Shown here: in pieces, positions 44,198 to 51,822 of the stretch | Layout: each line of letters starts with the position of its first letter | Numbering within the stretch: position 1 is the stretch's first letter | NCBI RefSeq assembly: GCF_032586235.1 | Contig: NZ_JAWHTD010000005.1 | Location: 127,276-191,275, forward strand | Length of the DNA stretch: 64,000 nucleotides | Source of the DNA: Aestuariicoccus sp032586235 | GTDB taxonomy: Bacteria; Pseudomonadota; Alphaproteobacteria; Rhodobacterales; Rhodobacteraceae | Reading direction: 5' to 3' | Notes under the pieces: model-generated | What the model saw: only the letters and a program-made list of their open reading frames with translations | The model's database searches: none | Told to the model about the DNA's origin: nothing | Position numbers and translations under genes: made by a program

Positions 44198-47100
44198 ATG
44201 CCCTTTTCCTGCCTTCTGATCGGTAACGACACCCTGACCCTGCAATGCGGCGACAAGCTGCGCGGCGCGGGTCACGCGATCCGCGCGGTGGTGACCTCCA
44301 GCCCGGCGGTGGCGGAGTGGGCCGGGGGGCACGGCCTGACGGTCGTCGCACCGGGCAAGGGGCTGGCCGAACGGCTGGGCGGCACCCGCGCCGACTGGCT
44401 GCTGAGCATCGCCAATCTGACGATCATGCCCGACGATGTGCTGGCGCTGGCCACGCGCGGGGCCGTGAACTTTCACGACGGCCCGCTGCCGCGCCATGCC
44501 GGGCTGAACGCGCCGGTCTGGGCGCTGATCGAGGGCGAAACCCGCCACGGCATCACCTGGCACATGATAGAGGGTGGCGTTGACGAGGGCGATATCCTGG
44601 TCAGCCGCGGGTTCGACATCAACGATGCCGACACGGCGCTGACGCTGAACACCAAAGCCTTCGCCGCCGCGCTCGACAGTTTCGACGACCTGATGGCGCA
44701 GCTCGACGGCCCCGCGCCGCAGCGCATTCCGCAGGACCTGAGCCAGCGCAGTTATCACGGGCTGGCCGACCGTCCCGCCGCCGGTGGGTTGCTGGAGTTC
44801 TCCCGCCCCGCCGTGGAATTGGAACGACTGATCCGCGCGCTGGATCACGGCCCCTACTGGAACCCGCTCTGCCTGCCCAAGCTGATGGCGGGCGGCAAGC
44901 TGTGGTTCGTGGCTGAGGCCCGCGTCACCGAAAGCCACGCCGCCCCCGGCACTGTGATCGATATCGACGGTTCACACCTAACCGTGGCCTGCGGCACCGG
45001 CGCGCTGGTGCTAGGCGGTCTGCGCGGTGCAGATGGCACCCCGGCCGATCCCCGGCAGATCGCCAAGGCGGGTGACCTGCTGACCCCGCCGGATATGGCC
45101 GCGGCGGAGGAGACGATGCAAGGCATCGCCGCGTCCGACGCGGTCTGGCGCAAGGCGTTGGCCGGGATGGCCGCCGCAACGCTGCCGCAGGCCGGCGCGG
45201 CGTCGGGCAGCTTTGCCAGCCTTCCTTTGACAGTGCCCGATGGCTGCGACGCGCGCGTGGCCGCCTGGGCCTCGCGCCTTGTGGGCGGCGACACCGTCAG
45301 CCTGGCGTTCGCATCCGCCGATCTGGTCGAACTGGCCGGTGGCGGGTTTGTGTCGCGCTGGGTGCCGTTGACCGTCGCCACGTCTGGCACGATGGACGAC
45401 CTCGCCGCCGCGATGGGCACCGCCCTGAACCGGGCAGAGCGGAACAAGGGCTTTGCCATCGACCTGCCGCTGCGCGATCCGGCACTGAGCGTCACGCAGC
45501 CGCAGATCGGGCTCAGCCACGGTGCGGGCCCGATCCCCGGCACGCTGATGACCGTTGAAATCTCTGACGGCACGGCGACGCTGCATCACGACACCGGCGC
45601 CATCGGCGCGGTGGAGGCGAGCCATTATGCCGCGCGACTGGAGTTGCTGGCGGGAGCCAGTGCCGACAATGTCGCGGCGCTTCCCAACCTGCCCGACAGC
45701 GAGCGGGAGATGGTGCTGAACCGCTGGAACGCCACCGAAACCGATCATGACCGCAGCCTGACCATGCACGCCGCGTTCGAAGCGCAGGCGGCAAAGACCC
45801 CCGACGCAGCCGCCCTGATATTCGAAGGGCAGAGCCTGACCTATGCCGACCTCAATGCCCGCGCCAACCGCGCCGCGCATGTTCTGCGCGGCATGGGCGT
45901 GGGGCCGGACGTGGTTGTGGGGCTCTGCACCCGCCGGTCGGTCGACCTGATGGTCGGCGCTTTGGCGATCCTCAAGGCGGGCGGGGCCTACCTGCCGCTC
46001 GACCCGGCCTTCCCGGCCGACCGTCTGCGCCACTACATCGCCGACAGCGGCACGACGGTGATCGTGACGCAATCCGCACTACGCGAGCAATTGCCCGAGA
46101 CGACGGCGCAGATCCTGACGCTCGACGCTGATCCGCGCATCGCGCAAGCCCCGGCCACCACCCCCGAGGCCCTGAGCGGCCCCGCCGATCTGGCCTATCT
46201 GATCTACACCTCAGGCAGCACCGGAACGCCCAAGGGCGTCATGGTCGAACACCGCAACGTCGCCAATTTCTACACCGGAATGGACGCGCATGTACCCCAT
46301 GCGGACGGCGGCACCTGGCTGGCCGTCACCTCGCTGTCCTTCGACATCTCGGTGCTCGAGCTTTTCTGGACCACAGCGCGCGGCTTTACCGTGGTGCTGA
46401 CCAGCGACGAAGACCGCGGCCTGATCTCGAACGGGCCGATGCCCATGTCGGACCAGGCGATGCAGTTCAGCCTTTACTACTGGGGAAACGACGATGGCGT
46501 CGGGCCCGACAAGTACAAGACCCTTCTGGAAGGCGCGAAATTCGCCGACGCGCATGGCTTTGTCGCGGTCTGGACGCCGGAGCGGCATTTCCACGCCTTT
46601 GGCGGACCCTACCCCAACCCCTCGGTGACCGGGGCCGCCGTCGCGGGCATGACCAAGAACATCGGCGTGCGCGCCGGCTCTTGCGTCGCCCCGCTGCACC
46701 ATCCCGCCCGCATCGCCGAGGAATGGGCGGTGATCGACAACCTGACCAACGGGCGCGCCGGGCTGGCCATCGCCAGCGGCTGGCAGCCCGACGACTTCGT
46801 GCTGCGCCCGGAAAACACCCCGCCGCAGAACAAACCCGCAATGATCGAGAGCATCGAAACCCTGCGCAAGCTCTGGCGCGGCGAGGCGGTGGGCTTTGCC
46901 CGCAAGAATGGCACGATGCACGAGGTCGTCACCCAGCCCCGCCCGGTGTCGAAGGAATTGCCGGTCTGGGTCACCACGGCGGGCAACCCCGAAACCTGGA
47001 AAGAGGCCGGGCGGCTGGGGGCCAACGTGCTGACGCACCTGCTGGGCCAGTCCATCGACGAAGTGGCGGGCAAGATCGGCATCTACCACCAGGCGCTGCG

Positions 47101-48775
47101 CGATGCGGGCTTTGACCCGGCGGATTTCACCGTGACGCTGATGCTGCACACCTGCCTGGCCGAAACCCGCGACAAGGCGCGCGAGATCGCGCGCGAACCG
47201 ATGAAGGATTACCTGCGCTCGGCCGCCGGGCTGATCAAGCAATACGCCTGGGCCTTCCCGGCCTTCAAGAAGCCCGAGGGTGTGAAGAACGCGTTCGAGC
47301 TCGACCTCGGATCACTCGAGGCCGACGAGCTGGAGGGCATCCTAGACTTTGCCTTCGAGCGCTATTTCAACGACAGCGGCATGTTCGGCACAATCGAGGA
47401 TGCGCTGGCGCGGGTAGAAGAGCTGAAACGGATCGGCGTGGGCGAGGTGGCCTGCCTGATCGACTATGGCATCGCGCCCGATCTGGTGCTTGAGGGGCTG
47501 ACGCCGCTGGCTCAGGTCGTGGCCCGCGCCAACGACGCGCCCGAACTGGCCGCGGACGATTTTTCTATCGCCGCGCAGATCGTGCGGCATGGCGTGACGC
47601 ATATGCAATGCACCCCGTCGATGGCGCGGATGATCGCCATGAACGACGAGGCGCGCTTTGCCCTGCGCGGTGTGCAGCACCTGTTGCTGGGCGGCGAGCC
47701 CTTGCCCGGCGCGCTGGTGGCCGAATTCAACGGTATCACAGGCGCCACGATCACCAATATGTATGGCCCCACTGAAACCACGATCTGGTCCTCGGTCGAA
47801 CCGGCAGAGGTCACCGAAGGCGTCGTCAACATCGGCCTGCCCATCGCCAACACGCAGCTTTACGTTCTGGACGCGGATCGCAACGCGGTGCCCATCGGGC
47901 AGGACGGCGAGCTTTGGATCGGCGGCGAGGGCGTGACGCGCGGCTATTGGAACCGCGCCGAGCTGACCGCCGAACGCTATGCCGAAAACCCGTTCCATGG
48001 GGGCCGGATGTACCGCACCGGCGATCTGGTCCGGCGGCGCGCGGATGGCCGGATCGATTTCATCGGTCGGGTCGATCACCAGATCAAACTGCGCGGCTTC
48101 CGCATCGAATTGGGCGAGATCGAGGCCGCGATCGAGGCGCAGGCGGACATCACCCAGGCCGTCGTCGTGGCGCGCGAGGACACGCCGGGCGATCTGCGGC
48201 TGGTGGGATATTATACCGGTGCCGCCCTGTCCGACGCCGATCTGAAAAAGGTCCTGTCCGCCCGGCTGCCCGATTACATGGTGCCAAGGCATTTCGAGCA
48301 GCTTGAGAGCTTTCCACTGACCCCGAACAAGAAGGTCGACCGCAACGCGCTTCCCGCGCCACAGCCCGCGCCGCAGCGCGCCGAGCCTGTGGTGCGCGCG
48401 CCGGTCACACAGCTGTCGTCCACCCGGCCCGACGCCGAAACCGAGGCGCAGATCGCGCGGATCTGGACCGAGGTTCTGGGTGTGCAGGGCATCACCGGAC
48501 GCGACAGCTTCTTCGATCTCGGCGGGCATTCGCTGCTGGCGGTCCAGGCGCATCGCGCGATCCGCGACAGGCTTGGGGTGCGCGCGCTGTCGATCACCGA
48601 CGTCTTCCGCTTTCCCGTGCTCAGCGATCTGGCCGCCCGCGTGGCCGAGCTTGGCACGCCGAAGCAGGCCGCGCCGGACGCAGCCCCCGCCGCCGCACCG
48701 GCCAACGACCGCGCCGATGCCCGCGCCAGCGCGATGGAACGGCGGCGCGCGATGCGCGCGAAACGGCGCGCCTGA
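44198..48775 (+). CDS. NRPS-like enzyme: formyltransferase - C-like remnant - A(luciferase-like monooxygenase) - PCP
   Basis: About 1525 aa from ATG 44198, which has GGAG eight bases upstream. Residues 1-180: methionyl-tRNA-formyltransferase-like, with Asn73, NFH (Asn91/His93) and Asp129 in VDEGDIL. Residues 300-505: condensation-like remnant without HHxxxDG. The adenylation domain starts near 505, with YTSGSTGTPKG near 670 and SFDISVLELFW. It is split by a luciferase-like monooxygenase of the MupA/Atu3671 type (about 751-1115: FSLYYWGNDDGVGPDKY, VWTPERHFHAFGGPYPNPS), then resumes with THMQCTPSMARMI, YGPTETTIW, YRTGD, KLRGFRIELGEIE and NKKVDRN. PCP has Ser1445 in DLGGHSLLAVQ. No thioesterase. 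It would load, formylate and oxidise an amino acid for the PKS. Confidence 0.93.
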   Translation: MPFSCLLIGNDTLTLQCGDKLRGAGHAIRAVVTSSPAVAEWAGGHGLTVVAPGKGLAERLGGTRADWLLSIANLTIMPDDVLALATRGAVNFHDGPLPRHAGLNAPVWALIEGETRHGITWHMIEGGVDEGDILVSRGFDINDADTALTLNTKAFAAALDSFDDLMAQLDGPAPQRIPQDLSQRSYHGLADRPAAGGLLEFSRPAVELERLIRALDHGPYWNPLCLPKLMAGGKLWFVAEARVTESHAAPGTVIDIDGSHLTVACGTGALVLGGLRGADGTPADPRQIAKAGDLLTPPDMAAAEETMQGIAASDAVWRKALAGMAAATLPQAGAASGSFASLPLTVPDGCDARVAAWASRLVGGDTVSLAFASADLVELAGGGFVSRWVPLTVATSGTMDDLAAAMGTALNRAERNKGFAIDLPLRDPALSVTQPQIGLSHGAGPIPGTLMTVEISDGTATLHHDTGAIGAVEASHYAARLELLAGASADNVAALPNLPDSEREMVLNRWNATETDHDRSLTMHAAFEAQAAKTPDAAALIFEGQSLTYADLNARANRAAHVLRGMGVGPDVVVGLCTRRSVDLMVGALAILKAGGAYLPLDPAFPADRLRHYIADSGTTVIVTQSALREQLPETTAQILTLDADPRIAQAPATTPEALSGPADLAYLIYTSGSTGTPKGVMVEHRNVANFYTGMDAHVPHADGGTWLAVTSLSFDISVLELFWTTARGFTVVLTSDEDRGLISNGPMPMSDQAMQFSLYYWGNDDGVGPDKYKTLLEGAKFADAHGFVAVWTPERHFHAFGGPYPNPSVTGAAVAGMTKNIGVRAGSCVAPLHHPARIAEEWAVIDNLTNGRAGLAIASGWQPDDFVLRPENTPPQNKPAMIESIETLRKLWRGEAVGFARKNGTMHEVVTQPRPVSKELPVWVTTAGNPETWKEAGRLGANVLTHLLGQSIDEVAGKIGIYHQALRDAGFDPADFTVTLMLHTCLAETRDKAREIAREPMKDYLRSAAGLIKQYAWAFPAFKKPEGVKNAFELDLGSLEADELEGILDFAFERYFNDSGMFGTIEDALARVEELKRIGVGEVACLIDYGIAPDLVLEGLTPLAQVVARANDAPELAADDFSIAAQIVRHGVTHMQCTPSMARMIAMNDEARFALRGVQHLLLGGEPLPGALVAEFNGITGATITNMYGPTETTIWSSVEPAEVTEGVVNIGLPIANTQLYVLDADRNAVPIGQDGELWIGGEGVTRGYWNRAELTAERYAENPFHGGRMYRTGDLVRRRADGRIDFIGRVDHQIKLRGFRIELGEIEAAIEAQADITQAVVVAREDTPGDLRLVGYYTGAALSDADLKKVLSARLPDYMVPRHFEQLESFPLTPNKKVDRNALPAPQPAPQRAEPVVRAPVTQLSSTRPDAETEAQIARIWTEVLGVQGITGRDSFFDLGGHSLLAVQAHRAIRDRLGVRALSITDVFRFPVLSDLAARVAELGTPKQAAPDAAPAAAPANDRADARASAMERRRAMRAKRRA

Positions 48776-49070
48776 GCGCGACCGGGCACCCGCGCCACGA
48801 CACATTGAACCGCGCCCGCGAAGGGCGCGGCAATCACCGTTCGAGGGCTTTGACGCCGGACACGACCGCCAGCCTATCCACTGGAAAATATGGCGAAATT
48901 GTGGCGGCAGTCCCGGATTCAGAGACGCTCTGTTTCCGGAAATCACGGCAATACTTATGGCGAAAATAAGGCGCAATCGTTACATTGTGGCATGAAGGTG
49001 GCGGCAAACCGGCAGCGCCGGGGCCAAAACCTTTCGAACGCATTGGGGGCCACTTTGCGGGAGCGATGAC
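48776..49070. promoter_or_regulatory. Intergenic region before the Wzz-like gene
   Basis: A 295-bp gap. A GC hairpin (CCGCGCCC-N5-GGGCGCGG, 48811-48831) follows the NRPS-like stop and could terminate that operon, though no T-run follows. Two sigma-54-like patterns are present: TGGCGAaattgTGGC at 48891-48905 and TGGCATgaaggTGGC at 48988-49002, with the GG-N10-GC spacing of a -24/-12 promoter. Neither is a full match to TGGCAC-N5-TTGC. Confidence 0.4.
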
Positions 49071-50390
49071 ATGAACCAGTTCCAGTCGATCGACGAGGCG
49101 CTTGCCGCGCTCCGCCGCCGCTTTTGGGTGATCGTCGTGGTCACGGTTCTGGGCTGCGCCGGGTCGCTCTATTTTGCGCTGAACCAGGCCAAAATCTACG
49201 AGGCGACTGCGGTCGTCCAGATCGAGGACGCCCGCGTACCGGATTCGCTGGCCGGCGCCACCGCCCAGGTGAGCAACGCCGCCCGCCGGGTGCGGCTGAT
49301 CGAACAACGGCTGATGGCGCGCGACAACCTCATGCGTATCATGGAAAAGCACGGTCTCTTTTCCCAGGATCCGGCGATAACGATGAACGAACAGATCTTT
49401 CGCATGCGCCAGGCCGCCCGGATCCAAGAGATCGTCAACCCCACGCAAAGCTTTCAGCCTGACGCAACGCCCTCGGGTCTGCTAATTACGGTGCGCCTGG
49501 GCGACCCGCAAAAGGCCGCGGATCTGGCAAACGAGCTGATGGCTTCGGTGATCGAACAATCCCGCGCCCGCAGCGCCAGCCGCGCCCGCGATACCCTGAC
49601 CTTTTTCGAACAAGAGGCAGCCCGCGTCGAAACCGATATCGTGACGCTCGAGGCCGAAATCGCCGCGTTCAAGCGCGACAATGCCGACGCGCTGCCCGCG
49701 GGGATCACCGCCCTGCGCGGCGAGCTGACAAACCTGCGCGAGACGGATCTGGAGCTGGACCAGCAGATCGTGTCGCTGGAGGGCGATTCCAGCCGCGCCC
49801 GGCAAGAGGTGCTGGAGCGCCGGATCGGCCTGCTGCAAGAACAGAAGGCCCTGATCGCACGGCGCATCGCCGCGATCGAGGCCAGCATCCGCGCCGCCCC
49901 CGAGGTAGAGCGCGATCTGAATGCGCTGGAACGGCAACTGGACCAGCTGCAGGAACAATACGGCGTCATCACCCGCCGCAAGGCCGAGGCCGAGATGGGC
50001 CAGATGCTGGAGGATCGCCAGCAGATGGACCGATTCGAAGTGCTGGAAACCGCGTTGGTGCCGGAAAACCCAGTGTCGCGCAGCCGCAAGCAGATCGCGC
50101 TTCTGGGCGGGGTGGCCAGCGTGATGGCGGGACTGTTCCTGGCGGCGGTACTGGAGCTTATGAACCCGACGATTCGCAGCGCCGCACAGATGGAACGGAT
50201 GCTGGGCATTCAGCCCGTGGTTGCCATTCCGCCAATCCGCACCGCGCGGGACCGCCGCAAGCGCGGGCTGAAATGGCTGGCGGGGCTGGCGGCACTGGCG
50301 GCGCTCATATGGGCCGGGATGCGGTATCTGTCCGACGTGGTGCCGTGGCAGTCCTTCGGCCGGTTCCTGCCGCTGCAGGCGCGCCCCTGA
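49071..50390 (+). CDS. Wzz/GumC-type polysaccharide chain-length regulator
   Basis: A 439-aa membrane protein, PCP-2-like. Residues 17-37: TM1 (FWVIVVVTVLGCAGSLYFAL) followed by the Wzz-type IYEATAVVQIED. A long periplasmic helical region (165-310, EQEAARVETDIVTLEAEIAAF..., RQLDQLQEQYGV...) is followed by the PxxP-type motif PENPVSRSRKQ. TM2 is at about 342-362 (LLGGVASVMAGLFLAAVLEL), and another hydrophobic stretch is near the end (WLAGLAALAALIWAG). It sets chain length and export and activates a cognate BY-kinase. It is convergent with the ATPase gene that probably is that partner. Confidence 0.88.
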   Translation: MNQFQSIDEALAALRRRFWVIVVVTVLGCAGSLYFALNQAKIYEATAVVQIEDARVPDSLAGATAQVSNAARRVRLIEQRLMARDNLMRIMEKHGLFSQDPAITMNEQIFRMRQAARIQEIVNPTQSFQPDATPSGLLITVRLGDPQKAADLANELMASVIEQSRARSASRARDTLTFFEQEAARVETDIVTLEAEIAAFKRDNADALPAGITALRGELTNLRETDLELDQQIVSLEGDSSRARQEVLERRIGLLQEQKALIARRIAAIEASIRAAPEVERDLNALERQLDQLQEQYGVITRRKAEAEMGQMLEDRQQMDRFEVLETALVPENPVSRSRKQIALLGGVASVMAGLFLAAVLELMNPTIRSAAQMERMLGIQPVVAIPPIRTARDRRKRGLKWLAGLAALAALIWAGMRYLSDVVPWQSFGRFLPLQARP

Positions 50391-50397
50391 CGCTGGC

Positions 50398-51609
50398 TCA
50401 GTAAAGGTATTTCCGCAGCTGCGTGCCTTCGGCACGGTTCAGAACGGTGCCGAGAAGCGGAGTATCGCCAAGGCGCCTTTCGACCTCGCGCACCTCTTTC
50501 TCGGTGGTCAGCCCGCCGCCGACGACCAGCAGAACGCCATCGACCTGCGGGCGAAAGGCGATGACATCGTCTGAATAGAGCGCGGGCGGCAGATCGAACA
50601 GGATCACATCGGGATCGAAAAGACTGTCCACCTTGCGCAGCGTCCCGGCGCAGCGCGGGTCCTGCAGCAGCTCGGCGGCATAGGGTTCACTGATGCCGTT
50701 GAACCCGAAGGCCAGGTTGTGGCCGACGTGGATCGTGTTGGGGCCCGGGCGCTGCAAATGCCGCTCCGGCGCGATCGCGCCGCGCAGCATGTCGCCCATC
50801 GAACCGGGGTCGCGCGCGCCCATGACCTTGTGCAGGCTCGGTTTGCGCATGTCGCAATCGAGCAGCAGCGTCCGGCAGTTTTCCTGACGCGACAGGCTGA
50901 TCGCCAGATTGGCGGCGGTAAAGGTCTTGCCGCAATCCTTTGTCGGAGAGGTGATCGCGACGCGTTTCCAGCCGTTCTGAGACAGCGCCTGCAACAGCCG
51001 CGTGCGCAGCACGTCAAAGGCCGCATGGGCGGGGTCGTGACGGCTGGCGGTGATGATGCGATTCCGGTCGAGATGGCGCTCGTCGATCGGGAATTCATCG
51101 AGGCTTTGCCATATATCGCCGGTGCGCTTCGTCTCGGGGCGAACGGCCGGAGGCTGGGGCACCGGCCTTTCGGCGGGGCGCTCGGGGGCCGCGGGCAGGG
51201 CCTTGGCTGGGCGCGCCTCCTCGGCCTTCCGCTTCGCCGCGGCCTCCTGTTCAGCGCGCACCTCCTCGGCCCGCTGGGCCTCTTCGGCTTTTTTCTGGGC
51301 GGCGCGCTTTCGGGCGGCTTCGGCTTTGCGCGAGGCCTCGACCACGCGGGCCTCTTCGGCGCGGCGGTCTTGCTCGGCTGCCGCCTTGCGCGCCTCTTCG
51401 GCCTTGCGGGCCTCGGCGCGTTTGCGGGCGGCGGCTTCGCTCGCGCGGCGGCGGCGTTCGGCGGCTTGCGCTTCGGCCGCTTCCGCGGCCTTGCGTGCAT
51501 CGCGCTGGCTGCGGGACTCGAGCGGCGCGATAGGCTCGAGCTCTTCCGAGGCCGGTTCGGGCGCGGTCTTACGCTTGCGGGTGAATTTCGGGCGATTGGC
51601 CATATTCAT
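50398..51609 (-). CDS. BY-kinase-like ATPase (CpsD/CapB family) with long charged helix
   Basis: A 403-aa protein; ATGs at the complement of 51609 and 51603 are possible starts. Residues 32-135 are an Arg/Ala/Glu/Lys-rich helix (AEAAEAQAAERRRRAS...); then a Pro-rich linker; then the ATPase. The Walker A-like loop is SPTKDCGKT (221-229), Walker A-prime LLLDCDMRKPS (248-258), and the Walker B region VILFDLPP. The C-terminus ends RKYLY rather than a tyrosine cluster, so autophosphorylation capacity is limited. It would pair with the convergent Wzz-like protein. The region 51610-51822 upstream (213 bp, AT-rich) likely holds its promoter. Confidence 0.82.
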   Translation of the reverse strand: MNMANRPKFTRKRKTAPEPASEELEPIAPLESRSQRDARKAAEAAEAQAAERRRRASEAAARKRAEARKAEEARKAAAEQDRRAEEARVVEASRKAEAARKRAAQKKAEEAQRAEEVRAEQEAAAKRKAEEARPAKALPAAPERPAERPVPQPPAVRPETKRTGDIWQSLDEFPIDERHLDRNRIITASRHDPAHAAFDVLRTRLLQALSQNGWKRVAITSPTKDCGKTFTAANLAISLSRQENCRTLLLDCDMRKPSLHKVMGARDPGSMGDMLRGAIAPERHLQRPGPNTIHVGHNLAFGFNGISEPYAAELLQDPRCAGTLRKVDSLFDPDVILFDLPPALYSDDVIAFRPQVDGVLLVVGGGLTTEKEVREVERRLGDTPLLGTVLNRAEGTQLRKYLY

Positions 51610-51822
51610 GCCCCACACGACCCTGGCAGATTGAACGCCACGACGGATCGAGGCGCAAGCCAAGCGCCGGCAATCGTCCTGTCAAAGGCCAAATTCATAT
51701 CTGCTCAACTCCGCAACGGCAGGGCGCGCCGTGACATCAGGGGACGTTACACCAGACAATTCTGTCCAAAATAAGTCAAATTGACGGGGATTGTTTACGG
51801 CACAGTGGCAAATCCCGGCCAT

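Noticed and set aside
36496..48906. Repeated 15-mer GGCGAAATTGTGGCG (36496-36510 and 48892-48906)
   Set aside because: One copy lies in the flippase coding sequence; two 15-mer matches in 64 kb are within chance.
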